Source of the DNA: Bacteroidota bacterium
GTDB lineage: Bacteria; Bacteroidota; Bacteroidia; AKYH767-A; OLB10
NCBI GenBank assembly: GCA_016722525.1
Contig: JADKJB010000003.1
Coordinates: forward strand, 413,313-477,312
DNA: 64,000 nucleotides
Direction of reading: 5' to 3'
The first letter of the stretch is position 1. Each line of letters opens with the position of its first letter. Positions 20,032 to 30,718 of the stretch are shown in pieces. The notes under the pieces were generated by a model. That model was not told the origin of the DNA, made no database searches, and worked only from the letters and a program-made list of their open reading frames with translations. Position numbers and translations under genes: made by a program.

Positions 20032-22016
20032 ATGGCACGTAAACGCAGCATTTGTTTGTTTCTATTTTTTCAAATTACTTTTTTAAATTATGCAATGGCT
20101 CAAATTTTTCCCCAACAGGTAATTAATTCTGCATTGCAAAAACGATCAGATAGTTTGTCAAGATTCCCTCAACCAAATACTTCTACAATTCAAGGTGATA
20201 TCCATTCAGGTGTTAAGCAGTTATTGTCAAGAACGGCTGAATTACTCCATCCGGTTTTAAATCGAACAGATTTTACATCGGCTTCATCGGCAATTGATAC
20301 GGTTTTTGTAGGTGCTGTACCCAATGATACACTTGTTATAACAGGAACCTGGTTTAACAACGGCCCAATATTAGTTTTTAATGATGGTGTATTAATATTT
20401 GATACTGCCAACGCCACAATTCTTGGTGATATTTTTGTTTTTCAGGATGGGAAAATGTTTGCAAATAATTCAACCCTGGCTTTTCCTCAACTTTATTTTT
20501 ATCAACGATCCTGGATACTTGCTAATAACGGATATGTGGAAGTCAATAACTGTACGCTCGATGTTACCGGATTGTCTCATAATCTTCTGGCAGTGCATCA
20601 CTCTCAAATTGTAATGAACAATATTCAGAATTTAGGTTTCACTACTGCCAGTGCTTATGGACAAGCATCCATTGCTATTGATAGCACCAACCAGGCCGGA
20701 GAGTTTATTTTGAATGATAGCGCAAGTTATAGCTTCACGAATGCAAACACTGTTTTGTTATGGCATACTGTTCCTAATAACGCCGTAGTTGATATTACCT
20801 TTCCATCAGCGGGAATCGTTCCAAGTTACAGTTTCAATTCCGGTACTGCAGGAGTATCAGGAATAAACTACGATGTTCAACTTGGTAGTTGTTCTGATGT
20901 CATGTGGGCATTGATGCCGGTGAATGGTTCTGATGTTACTGTGAACGGATCTACCATAAGAGCAATAGGCCTTTGGTTTGAAAGAGGTGATACAGTGAAT
21001 GTTTCCGGGTTGGTGAATAATTCATCCTATTCGAGTTTTCTGGCGCCGCTCAATGACAGGGTGCTTCAATTGAATAATTGCTCAGTGCAAACATGGAGCT
21101 TGTATGTTTTTGATAGCTCCAGTATTGCTATCACCGGTTGCATAGTTGGTGAGGTCGGAAGTATGGGACGGTCCTATGTTGTTGCTCAAGGAGTTTTTTG
21201 CGATGGCTCCGGAGGTTATTACTGGACCAATGACACCTCATTTAGTATTGCAATTTCTTCTACCGTTTTCACTAGCATCAGGAGCCAGGGGTCTGGAATA
21301 TTTGTGTTTGGTTATGGATCGGTAAATGGCAGTGCTGCCGCTATTGGCAATTCAGTGCTGATTGTAACTCAAAGCAGTTTACCTCAGGATCCCATTCCTT
21401 ATGATAATGGAGTTGCCTGGTTAGTAAATATTAATCCAATTCCAGTTTCGTATGTAAACAGTACTGTTGCTATAAATGGATCGGCATGGATTGATCAGGG
21501 TCCATCAGGAGCTATGATGGATTTCGGTTCTTATGACTTGTACTATTCTACTTCTCTGAATCCAGGTACATGGATACCAATTTCAAGTGGTAGCACCACA
21601 GAGGTTCGCAATGCCTTTTTGGGACAGTGGATTACTACAGGATTAGCTGCAGGAGCTTACAATTTGCGATTAAATACATTTAACAATTTCGGTGACAGTA
21701 TTGATGCAGTAAAGCAGGTAACTTTATTGCCTTCGGTTGTAGGATTAAATGAAATAGAGAATGAAAATGTTGTGATTGTTCAACCAAATCCAGCGACAGA
21801 TCAAGTACAAATTTCATTCAATTTGTTAACTGATGATCAAATTTATTTTTCACTATTTGATATAATGGGAAAGCAGTTGATGTCCCGGAATTATTTTTTA
21901 AATTCTGGCAAAAAGATCTGAATATTTCTATTGGTGAGTTCTCCGAAGGAACGTATTTTTATAGATTAAATGGAAAAGAGTTTTCTCATTATGGAAAAAT
22001 TGTTGTAGCAAAATAA
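20032..22016 (+). CDS. Secreted T9SS protein, right-handed repeat type
   Basis: A secreted protein of about 660 residues. The signal peptide is at residues 1-23 (ending YAMAQ). The body is rich in Asn/Ser/Thr strands with repeated 'NNS..I.GS' motifs, consistent with a parallel beta-helix. The C terminus is a T9SS type A sorting domain (VIVQPNPATDQVQISF). The frame is lost in an AAAAA run at 21909-21913. The other frame completes the domain (GEFSEGTYFYRL and HYGKIVVAK) and stops at 22016. Function unknown; surface location is inferred from the sorting domain. It ends at a strong shared terminator. Confidence 0.8.
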
Positions 22017-22150
22017 TTGTTTTACAAGGGAACTTGTTAAATCACTTTTACCATTTGATGAGGATATAACTAAGCTGAATATTTTTGTAAGTTAACAATT
22101 CGCCAAAAAAATTTCTGCTGGTTGGAAGGTAGCGCTTCCCCAAAAAAAAT

Positions 22151-22184
22151 AAAAAAAGGACTTCACAACTGAAGTCCTTTTTTT
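22151..22184. terminator. Bidirectional Rho-independent terminator
   Basis: A perfect 15-bp stem (22151-22165 with 22170-22184) closed by a CAAC loop, with an A-run on the left and a T-run on the right, so it works on both strands. It sits between convergent genes ending at 22016 and 22209. Confidence 0.9.
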
Positions 22185-22208
22185 ATTACTTGTTTTAGGT
22201 TATAAAAC

Positions 22209-23156
22209 TCAATAACTAATGATGGAAACATAAGTATTTCCGTTAACTGTCCAGCTAATTTTAAAGCCATAAGCACAGTTATAAGGAGTGGGATTTCCAT
22301 TTTGATCAACACCTAAAATTAAGTTATAATCGGAGTTGGAAAGATGGTGAGTGAGTTGTCCTGCGTTTGGTCGCCACAAGCCACAATAGGTATTGGATAC
22401 AAGAGGTACCGTATAATAAGTTGTGAAAATTTGAGCAAAACGGTTAACTCCCCATGAGTCCACATCTGCATAACCGTTCAAAGTAGTGTCACCATTAACA
22501 GTAAAATTAATTTTAGGACTTAATGGACCGGTAGGGTTGTAGCTCCATTGTGTCATTCGGGCACTATTCCATATAGCACCAGCTCCATTGTCGTAAGTAA
22601 CCTGAATATTGAAAGCGCGCTCCTGATATTTAAGAGTAGCGTTACCTAACAAGAAACCAATCCAGTCATTGCCATTAATATTTTTAAGTGTTTTAATACC
22701 ATTAAAAGTGATCGAGCGATTATCATACAGTCTGGTCACCTTAAAATTCGTAAAAGTCATTGTAAGTACGGCATTGACATCGCTCCAGAAAGTACCACTT
22801 GTTAACTGTACCTTAACTTGTCCCGCGCGGGTTCGGGAAGGACTGAAACAAGGAGTGATTCCATCGAAATTAAAAAAGAGAATTTTTTGGGCGATTTGAG
22901 ATGAATCAATGGTTACTCCACACAATGGACTGGATAGCGTATTCACTCCTTTTCCAAAGGTCGGAATCTCAGATAAGGCATTGTTAATGTCATTATCAAC
23001 CTGATCTATTTCTCCTTTATAAAACTGACTGTCATCATTGAATTGTTTTGCTTGGGAATCCAGAGCAGGGTTTTCGTCTTCTTTCTTTTTACAAGAGGTA
23101 ATTACCATTGTCGACAGTACGACAACAAGTAACGATACATACAAGGTACGTTTCAT
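22209..23156 (-). CDS. Hypothetical lipoprotein
   Basis: A 315-residue lipoprotein. The signal peptide ends at a lipobox VITSC (Cys at residue 22), followed by KKKEDENP, a charged linker common in Bacteroidota lipoproteins. The mature part is mostly beta-strand with a repeated 'SPxxxxAGQVKVQLTSGTF' style. I recognise no enzyme motif. A plausible promoter (TTGA, 19 bases, TAATTTTA) lies upstream. It probably sits in the periplasm or outer membrane. Confidence 0.75.
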   Translation of the reverse strand: MKRTLYVSLLVVVLSTMVITSCKKKEDENPALDSQAKQFNDDSQFYKGEIDQVDNDINNALSEIPTFGKGVNTLSSPLCGVTIDSSQIAQKILFFNFDGITPCFSPSRTRAGQVKVQLTSGTFWSDVNAVLTMTFTNFKVTRLYDNRSITFNGIKTLKNINGNDWIGFLLGNATLKYQERAFNIQVTYDNGAGAIWNSARMTQWSYNPTGPLSPKINFTVNGDTTLNGYADVDSWGVNRFAQIFTTYYTVPLVSNTYCGLWRPNAGQLTHHLSNSDYNLILGVDQNGNPTPYNCAYGFKISWTVNGNTYVSIISY

Positions 23157-23364
23157 AGGCTTATGAGGATTAAATGGTTTGTAAAATTAAGGAATAAACA
23201 GGTAGTGGTCAACAACCATATTTTTTATTCTATTTTTCGATGCGCAATTTTTGTGCCGATTGATTTCGGAAAGGCAAAATTCACGACCTTATTGGCTCCA
23301 AAACGCCGAAATTGCATCTTTTATTATGGAAATGTAAGAAAACGCTACAAATTGTTGGAAAAGC

Positions 23365-23405
23365 AAAGCCGGATCACATCTGAATAAATGCGAATCCGGC
23401 TTTTT
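23365..23405 (-). terminator. Terminator after the DUF1579 gene
   Basis: An inverted repeat (AAGCCGGAT ... ATCCGGCTT) with an 18-base loop region lies just past the stop of the minus-strand gene ending at 23416. On the minus strand it is followed by a T-rich stretch. Confidence 0.6.
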
Positions 23406-23415
23406 AGAGTTAAAA

Positions 23416-24027
23416 TTATTTTGTCATTCTGGTCATCACCATTTGCATAGTTTGATACTCTTTACCACCAATTGGAGTCATGAACATTTTCATTTTTTGT
23501 GTGCCATCATCATTGAAAGTTAATTCTTCACGGACATCCATATCTTTACCTGTGACCGGATCCACTTGTTTGCCTTTCATATACAGGATTTTTCCTTTTT
23601 CAGCAGGTTTACCTTCCATGATCATAATTCCGGTACCCATGTTATCTATCCATGTGCTTATAAACATCTTTTTTGCATTGTCGAAAGCAAGAGTACTAAT
23701 GCCTTCAAAAGGCATATCATTAAAACTTCCAGTATGAGTGGATTGCTGATAACGACCTCCCAGGATCATGGTATTTGCTACTTTAGAAGTGCTTTTTATG
23801 GGAGCAGCACCGGGAGACATCCACATAGTAATTTCTGCTATCCAGGCTCCATCATCTTTAGCTATTTGGGCATGCACTTCACCTGGCGTAGCATATAACT
23901 CATAGGCTTTCATCATTTCTTTTTCCTCTTTGCTCATTGGAGCGGCAATTAAAGTGGAATTTTCTGTTTGTGCAAATGCAGCATTTATAAGAAGTGCTAA
24001 AGCTGCAGTAAAAATTAATTTTTTCAT
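23416..24027 (-). CDS. DUF1579 family secreted protein
   Basis: A 203-residue protein with a signal peptide (MKKLIFTAALALLINAAFAQ), followed by a DUF1579 domain. The domain shows ILGGRYQQSTHTG, FEGISTLAFDNAKKMFISTWIDNMGTG and a final strand pair. The upstream ATG at 24054 is possible, but the ATG at 24027 begins the signal peptide and follows a good promoter. DUF1579 domains are small beta-barrel-like folds of unknown function. A second family member lies at 58328-58813. Confidence 0.85.
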   Translation of the reverse strand: MKKLIFTAALALLINAAFAQTENSTLIAAPMSKEEKEMMKAYELYATPGEVHAQIAKDDGAWIAEITMWMSPGAAPIKSTSKVANTMILGGRYQQSTHTGSFNDMPFEGISTLAFDNAKKMFISTWIDNMGTGIMIMEGKPAEKGKILYMKGKQVDPVTGKDMDVREELTFNDDGTQKMKMFMTPIGGKEYQTMQMVMTRMTK

Positions 24028-24051
24028 GGCGTTTTTAGGTTTGGATTGGAG

Positions 24052-24083
24052 CAAAAATAGAAAAAAATTGAAGAAAATGCAAT
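24052..24083 (-). promoter_or_regulatory. Promoter for the DUF1579 gene
   Basis: On the minus strand, ATTG is followed about 20 bases later by TATTTTTG (24059 down to 24052), matching the Bacteroidota -33/-7 pattern, 24 bases upstream of the ATG at 24027. Confidence 0.5.
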
Positions 24084-24288
24084 ATTTATTTCATCTGGAA
24101 ATCTCAATCCCAGCGATGCTGATTTGAATCTTAAAAAAAGCTGAAAAGTGGTGGACAGATTTTAGAGATTCAAATTCTGGATCATATTATTTTGACTAAG
24201 GAATCATATTTCTCTTTTGCTGATGAAGGGATTTTATAAGGGAGACTTAAAATTAAATTCACTCTTTATTTTAAATCAATCTTTAAAC

Positions 24289-25628
24289 TCAACGTTGGAG
24301 AATTAAGTTTTGCGAATACTTCCTTTCGTTCATTAAAATATTGCATTGGTATACCCCATTGTTTAATTCTTTAGGGAGAATTATTGAAATGTTTGACAAC
24401 TCATTGGAGTACTCCTGCTTTATTACAATCTTCCCAGTCGCATCTGTTAAAGTAATTTTGTAAATTCCCTTTATAGGAATTAAAATTTTTATTTCCAATC
24501 TATCATTAGTAGGATTTGGGAATATCTCAAAAGAATTTTCCACTAAAAGATTGGGTTGTACTCCTGTAATGGTATCTCTATAGCGGGCTATTCCAGCAAA
24601 GGGAACGCCTCCAATTGAATCAAAAATACCAGACACATATAATTCATATTGAAAAACATTTATACAATATACTAATTTGTTTGGTGAAGGAATAACTGGC
24701 GCCCAATTTGTTCCATCAAATCTCATTAAAGCACTTGGATTAGAGAATGGGGTAGTTCCAGCATAAAGCTGGCTTTTGTACTTTGTAATTGTTCTGACAG
24801 CATCACTCAGCCCATTACCTAATGGAAGCCATACAGTTCCATCCCATTGAGCAATAAAATTGAGTGGTGTTGTTCCTGATCCTGTAAAACTTCCGCCAGC
24901 ATATAAAGTGTTAGAACTTGAATCAACATATACTGATCTCACATAGTAATTCAGCCCATCGCCAATAGTATGCCATTGGTTCCCATCCCACCTAGCGATG
25001 TTATTGGCTGGTGTAGTCCCCGCAAAATCGAATCGACCAGCCACAATTAGATCTCCATTAAATTTTGTCATGCACAATATTTGCCTAAAATTACTAAAAA
25101 CTCCACCTCCCACATCACTCCAGGAGGTGCCGTTATATCTGGCAATTGCACTATAAGTAACACTATCAATATCAAATGGCTGAGATGCACCTAAATATAG
25201 TTCGTTGTTGTATGTGACAAGACTTTTTACATATGCGCTGCTTTCGCTGTAATCAGTAAGATGATATTGATTCCCATCCCAATAAGTTAAATTATTAGCT
25301 TTTGGATCAGGAAAACTTGCACCACCGACATAAAGAAAATCTCCACCAATATATAAATTTCCATTAAATTCAGCAGATGAAAATAATCCACCACTCAATC
25401 CACCCCCAAGGTATCCCACATTGCACCATCCCAAATACCAATATTAGATAGGAACATATTATTTATAGTGTCTTTAATACCCACCAATAAATTTCCATTA
25501 TGAACATGATTATAATTTGAATTATTTCGAAGTCCCGTACCCAATGAATCCCATACCTGTGCTTTAAGAGACTCTGGTATGGGATTAATTGTCCATAAAA
25601 ATAGAAACAATAAAAATGTATTCTTCAT
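24289..25628 (-). CDS. Secreted T9SS beta-propeller protein, frameshifted
   Basis: A secreted protein of about 445 residues. The signal peptide begins at ATG 25628 (MKNTFLLFLFLWTI). The body has repeated units such as IARWDGNQWHTIGDGL and LYAGGSFTGSGTTPLNFIAQ, with 'WDG..W' and 'NxLYxGG' at about 45-residue steps, the pattern of delta-60-type/kelch-like propellers. The C terminus is a T9SS type A sorting domain (FEIFPNPTNDRLEIKI). The two frames join through an indel near 25400-25430. Function unknown; likely cell-surface or released. Confidence 0.78.
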
Positions 25629-25689
25629 GCGTTTTTTAATGTTGAATAACGAATTTTTTAGTATCATATTCATTTTCACTCCACTCTCG

Positions 25690-25728
25690 TCCTCGTCTTA
25701 CGCGCCGGCCCGTGGTTTGGGACGAGGA
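25690..25728. repeat. GC-rich inverted repeat element
   Basis: An 8-bp perfect stem (TCCTCGTC at 25690-25697 with GACGAGGA at 25721-25728) encloses a loop with the run GCGCCGGCCCG, far more GC-rich than its surroundings. It lies between two minus-strand genes. I saw no second copy in this window. It may be a REP-like element or an RNA hairpin. Confidence 0.4.
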
Positions 25729-25835
25729 TGTAGGGATATTATCGTAGAGATGAAATGTGTGTTCATGTTTGACCTGTAGCATCATTTTTATTATATCCTC
25801 AACCTTCTAAATTTCTAATAACAAAATCTTAATTC

Positions 25836-27353
25836 TTATTCAATCACAAATTTCTTCGTCAGCTTTTCCTTCTCTGTTTCCAATAACACAATATACATCC
25901 CCTTTGCAAATAATGCACAATTCAAATTCTTTGTAAAATAAGGCGGGTTAAGTTTGCCGCTTTCGCTGAAGACCTCTTCGCCTCTAATATCATATACTCG
26001 CAACCGATAGTTGTGGCCGATTAGCCTTTGGGCGTTGATGAAGGCTGTTTGCCAACCGGGATGGTAGTAAACAAATAACTCTGAAGGATGAATGTTGGCT
26101 GGTGCAGGGTTAATGGAAACAAGGGTATCACATGAACTTCCAACTAGTGGTCCTAAATCATAATCGGGGTTGTTGGGGAGACCTTTGTAGGTGCGTTTGC
26201 CGCCCAGGTAAAAGCTCCAGGGTAAGTAATTACATGCCAGTCCCGCTAAATCGGGAGAATGAATTACTCCCAGGTTCATGTTTTCAGGAAAGTACTGACT
26301 ATTGTTATAAGGAAAGTTAAATCCTCCACCACTCCATGAACAGGCAAAATATATTTTATTATCTGGTCCTCTTTTGAGAGCTCCTGCAGTGTTGGCTGGA
26401 TTTTGAACTTGCCAAAGCAAAGTCTTTGTCGATAGAATATTAGGTGCCCACGTATCAAATTGCCAAAGTCTACTTATTTGAGTACTACTACTGACATATA
26501 AATATTGGCCACTGGGAGAAAATTCACTGGCCCAGTAATATGGATACGGACTGGAGGATAACTGCGGTTCAATAGTCACCGGATTAGAAACTAAGCCAGT
26601 ACAACGATTAAAATCATAAAGTTCAATAAGTCCTCCAAGGTTTGTAAAGCAAATTTTAGTACCAGCTGGTGAAACAGCTATGTTTCCAAGATTTGTTCCA
26701 TTAAATTCACCTACATTTTGCACAGGTATTGGATTAATTCCTGATGGAGAAATTAAAAACAAAAGCCATGTATTGTTATAAGTCGGTTGTCCTACGGGAG
26801 ATTCTCTAACCATCACCCACCAATCTCTTCCATTGCCATGTTTTATCGCTGTGACACAATCAACTAGTAAGCCACTTAATAATGAAATATTTTTTTGAAT
26901 AACTTCTCCTAAACCATTATCACCTCGCATATCAACGATTGAATACATCAAACCGTATGCAGTTGTTACACCATTTGAGAACACTAAAAATAAAGAATCA
27001 TCAGCTGGATCTGGTACAATCACCATTTCATGATACCAGCCTTCTCCTCCTATAGAATCTCCCCCTAACATTAAATCGTTTACTCTATTCCAAATAAACC
27101 CTGAATAATCACCTGGCCATCCAGATCGAGTGCTACAGTATAAAAGTAAATTCCCGCTTGTATCAGCAATAGAAGCACAAGATCCTCTTGTAACAAGTGA
27201 AGTGCTAATAGGAATAGGATTGGTTGTATTATTAAAATCAATACCCGCACTATCTCCAAAACACCAGATATTGTTTCGGTTTTGCGCTACAGAACAAAAT
27301 GGCAACATTAACGCAATTAAAATACAATATCTGGTGAATCGACTAATCATCAT
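25836..27353 (-). CDS. Secreted propeller-like T9SS protein, paralogue A
   Basis: The first of four tandem paralogues. 505 residues: signal peptide (1-23), then the family signature NIWCFGDSAGIDF, SCASIADTSGNLL, VDMRGDNGLGEV, the AIKHGNGRDWWVM motif, ELYDFNRCTG, FSPSGQYLYVSS, RGPDNKIYFA, and a closing FYLGGKRTYKGLPNNPDYD. These evenly spaced motifs suggest a beta-propeller. The C terminus is a T9SS type A sorting domain (LRVYDIRGEEVFSESG ... KKFVIE). Its body is nearly identical to paralogue B, but its sorting domain matches paralogue D. Confidence 0.82.
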   Translation of the reverse strand: MMISRFTRYCILIALMLPFCSVAQNRNNIWCFGDSAGIDFNNTTNPIPISTSLVTRGSCASIADTSGNLLLYCSTRSGWPGDYSGFIWNRVNDLMLGGDSIGGEGWYHEMVIVPDPADDSLFLVFSNGVTTAYGLMYSIVDMRGDNGLGEVIQKNISLLSGLLVDCVTAIKHGNGRDWWVMVRESPVGQPTYNNTWLLFLISPSGINPIPVQNVGEFNGTNLGNIAVSPAGTKICFTNLGGLIELYDFNRCTGLVSNPVTIEPQLSSSPYPYYWASEFSPSGQYLYVSSSTQISRLWQFDTWAPNILSTKTLLWQVQNPANTAGALKRGPDNKIYFACSWSGGGFNFPYNNSQYFPENMNLGVIHSPDLAGLACNYLPWSFYLGGKRTYKGLPNNPDYDLGPLVGSSCDTLVSINPAPANIHPSELFVYYHPGWQTAFINAQRLIGHNYRLRVYDIRGEEVFSESGKLNPPYFTKNLNCALFAKGMYIVLLETEKEKLTKKFVIE

Positions 27354-27443
27354 TTTATCAAACTGAATGTTTTGGTTTCTACAATTCCTTTAGCAGTAAA
27401 TATGCGCGAATTGAATAGTCTTTCTTTGAGTGAATCCAAGCAC

Positions 27444-28961
27444 TTATTCTTTTACCAATTTCCCTGAAAGCCGTTGACCTACTGTAACCAAATTAACAAA
27501 ATACATCCCATCGGCCATTCCAGTCATATTAAAATTGCGGGTATAATATCCATTCACAATTTGAATGTCTTCCTGATGCATCATTTTTCCTTGCACATCA
27601 AAAATTTCTAAGGTGCCTTTGGAGGCGGTTAAGTTGCTAGCATTGATGAAAGCAGTTTGCCATTGAGGATGGTAAAAGATATTAAGTTGAGGCTTGATGA
27701 TGGAGGGTTGTGGTTCAGAAATACCAACAAGTGTATCGCACGAACTGCCAACTAAAGGACCTAAATCATAATTTGGGTTATTGGGTAGCCCCCAGTAAGT
27801 GCGTTTGCCACCTAGATAAAAACTCCAAGGTTGGAAATCACAGGAAAATCCTGCTGAATCAGGTGAATTTATTAAACTCAAATTCATATTTTCTAAATAA
27901 TATTGGCTGGAATTGTAATTAACATAATTGAATCCACCTCCAGTCCAAGCACAACTAAAATAAATTTTATTATCTGGTCCTCTTTTTAATGCCCCAGCAG
28001 TGTTAGCAGGATTTTGAACTTGCCATAGCAAAGTCTTTGTTGATGGAATATTAGGTGCCCAAGTATCAAACTGCCAAAGTCTACTTATTTGAGTACTACT
28101 ACTGACATATAAATATTGGCCACTGGGAGAAAATTCACTGGCCCAGTAATATGGATACGGACTGGAGGATAACTGCGGTTCAATAGTCACCGGATTAGAA
28201 ACTAAGCCAGTACAACGATTAAAATCATAAAGTTCAATTAAGCCTCCCAGATTCGTAAAGCAAATTTTAGTTCCATCCGGCGAAACAGCAATATTCCCAA
28301 GATTTGTTCCATTTAATTCCCCTACATTTTGCACAGGTATTGGATTAATTCCTGATGGAGAAATCAAAAACAAAAGCCATGTATTGTTATAAGTCGGTTG
28401 TCCTGTGGGAGATTCTCTCACCATAAGCCACCAATCTCTTCCATTGCCATGTTTTATCGCTGTGACACAATCAACCATTTTACCACTTAATAATGAAATA
28501 TTTTTTTGAGTAACTTCTCCCAAGCCATTATCACCACGCATATCAATAATTGAGTACATTAAACCATAAGGCATGGTTACACCAATTGAGGATAATAAAA
28601 ATAAAGAATCATCATTTGGAACTGGTACAATAACCATTTCATAATACCATCCGTCTCCTCCTATAGAATCTCCACCTAACATTAAATTGTTAATTCTGTT
28701 CCATATGAACCCTGAATAAACTCCTGGCCATCCAGATCGAGTGCTACAATAGAAAAGTAAATTCCCTGAAGTATCAGATATTGAAGCACAAGATCCTCTG
28801 GTAACAAGAGAAGTGTTGATAGGAAAAGGATTGGTTGTATCATTAAAATCAATCCCTGCACTATCTCCAAAACACCAGATATTGTTCCGGTTTTGAGCAA
28901 AACTTGTTTGGGGGCCCAATAACAATATGCAAAGTTTTAAAACTAATATTGTAGATTTCAT
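27444..28961 (-). CDS. Secreted propeller-like T9SS protein, paralogue B
   Basis: 505 residues with the same layout as its downstream neighbour: signal peptide, NIWCFGDSAGIDF start, HGNGRDWW core, WQFDTWAPNI segment and LGGKRTYWGLPNNPNYD closure. The C-terminal sorting domain differs (LEIFDVQGKMMHQED ... SGKLVKE). A 167-base block of the gene is identical to paralogue A, while flanking sequence differs at many third positions. No frameshift is seen. Function unknown. Confidence 0.82.
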   Translation of the reverse strand: MKSTILVLKLCILLLGPQTSFAQNRNNIWCFGDSAGIDFNDTTNPFPINTSLVTRGSCASISDTSGNLLFYCSTRSGWPGVYSGFIWNRINNLMLGGDSIGGDGWYYEMVIVPVPNDDSLFLLSSIGVTMPYGLMYSIIDMRGDNGLGEVTQKNISLLSGKMVDCVTAIKHGNGRDWWLMVRESPTGQPTYNNTWLLFLISPSGINPIPVQNVGELNGTNLGNIAVSPDGTKICFTNLGGLIELYDFNRCTGLVSNPVTIEPQLSSSPYPYYWASEFSPSGQYLYVSSSTQISRLWQFDTWAPNIPSTKTLLWQVQNPANTAGALKRGPDNKIYFSCAWTGGGFNYVNYNSSQYYLENMNLSLINSPDSAGFSCDFQPWSFYLGGKRTYWGLPNNPNYDLGPLVGSSCDTLVGISEPQPSIIKPQLNIFYHPQWQTAFINASNLTASKGTLEIFDVQGKMMHQEDIQIVNGYYTRNFNMTGMADGMYFVNLVTVGQRLSGKLVKE

Positions 28962-28967
28962 GTTTAT

Positions 28968-29160
28968 TTATCTTGCAATGATTAATTTTTTAAATTGAAA
29001 TCCATTGGCCTCACTACTGGTAGTTACCAAATAAAACCCCGGTTGGAACTTATAAGTGGCAAGTCCAATTTAAAATCGCTATATCTGATGTTAATAGAAT
29101 AATTAATAGTTGGAATATCCTTTCTGAAACCATCAAAACCATCAAATGTAATTTCAATAC
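28968..29160 (-). pseudogene. Orphan T9SS sorting-domain remnant
   Basis: Just upstream of paralogue B, and past the end of paralogue C, the minus strand encodes a sorting-domain tail with no body. Reading GIEITFDGFDGFRKDIPT, then after a one-base shift YKFQPGFYLVTTSSEANGF and FKKLIIAR, it stops at TAA 28968-28970. 'GFYLVTT...FKKLIIAR' is the usual end of a type A sorting domain. No start or upstream body remains, so this looks like debris from recombination or deletion. Confidence 0.6.
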
Positions 29161-29164
29161 CTTA

Positions 29165-30684
29165 TCACCTCCAATTAACCTGCATCTTCTTCACCAGCCG
29201 CTCCCTCTCTGTCTCAAACGTTATCAAATAAATTCCACTCGAAAACGAAGCACAGTTTAAATCTCTGGTAAAGTATTGCGAATTTAACACACCACTCTCA
29301 GCGTACACTTCTTTTCCTAACACATCTATCATACGTAAACGGTAATTTTCCCCTTTAAATTATCAGCATTTATAAAGGCCTTCTCCCAGTCGGGCGCATA
29401 ATACAAGTGTAGGTTAGCGTTAGTGTTACCAGTGCTTGCAGGTTCGTTGATGCTTACCAGTGTGTCGCAGGGGCTGCCGGTGAGGGCGGGCATGACATAA
29501 TCAGGGTTATTGGGAAGGCCATAATAGGTCCGTTTCCCTCCTAAATAGAAACTATAAGGTGTGTAGTCACAGGCTAAACCTAAACTATCAGGTGAATTAA
29601 TTACACTGAGGTTCATGTTATATTGATTGTAAACACTATCGGGATATGGATAGCAATATGGGAATGCATCACACTGATAAGCTGTTGAAAAATAAATTTT
29701 GTCATCAGGTCCCCGTTTTAAAAATCCATATCCAATTAAATAATTTGAATTTGAAGTAAGTGAAATTCGTGAGGTTACAGGATTTGGTGATAATAAATCA
29801 TACTGATATAAATCTTTAGTGGCACTATTATTATTAGTAGCAACATACAAAAATCGCCCATTGGGTGAAAATTCGCAACTCCAAAACCGACCATACGGAG
29901 CAGAAATAGGTTCAGGATGAATAGTTATAGAATTACTGATTATTCCTGTGCAACGATCAAAGTCGTATATTTCCATAAGACCCGGCAAATTAATCATGGC
30001 AAATTTATTGCCATCAGGCGAAAATTTCATTTTAGTAAATCCATTATTTGTTGGTGAGCCAATATTTTGAATTATTACATTTGAAATTCCTGATGGTGTT
30101 ATCAAATATTTATAAAACAGATCATTTACAGTATCCCACCGTCTAAATATAATCCACCAATCTCGACCGTTGCCATGCTTAATTGCAGTTAATCCATCCG
30201 TACATTTAAAATTCTCCAACTGCACATTTTTTTGCACAACCCCTCCCAAGCCACCATTTAGACTCATATCAACAACTGAATAGTACAAACCATAACTATT
30301 AGTTACACCAATAGAAAATAAATAATAAAGATTCGAATTGGCAGGATCTTGAGTGATGGTTAATTCCTGATACCAATTAAGCCCAACAATGGAATCACCA
30401 TTTGTCATAACTTGATTTAAAACATTTCGAACATATAATAATTCATCAGGAATTAACAATAGTGGATCACTTGTGCTTGCATAAAAGAGTAAATTCCCTA
30501 ATGAATCCGCAATGGAAGTGCATCTGCCTCTTGCATCCATTCCTGTAGCTATTGGAATTGGGTTTTGTAAATTCGTAAAATCAATGCCAGCCGAATCGCC
30601 TAAGCACCAGACAAAATTACGTTTTTGAGCAAATAAACATGTGGAAGCAATTATACAAAATGAAAGAGTTAATGTTAATTTCAT
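29165..30684 (-). CDS. Secreted propeller-like T9SS protein, paralogue C, frameshifted
   Basis: The most diverged of the four tandem copies. It has a signal peptide, FVWCLGDSAGIDF, AIKHGNGRDWWIIF, EIYDFDRCTGI, FSPNGRFLYVAT, KRGPDDKIYFST and LGGKRTYYGLPNNPDYV. The frame stops at 29329 after INADNLKGK because of a one-base indel in the adjacent G/A runs. The other frame supplies the rest of the sorting domain (YRLRMIDVLGKEVYAESG ... LVKKMQVNWR) to a TGA at 29165. Probably a consensus error. About 505 residues when repaired. Confidence 0.8.
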
Positions 30685-30718
30685 AGAATTAAATTCATGC
30701 CAAGTTCAAATCAAAAAC

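Noticed and set aside
23163..23387. Small plus-strand gene between the lipoprotein and DUF1579 genes
   Set aside because: It overlaps a probable promoter and a terminator hairpin, and its composition looks non-coding.
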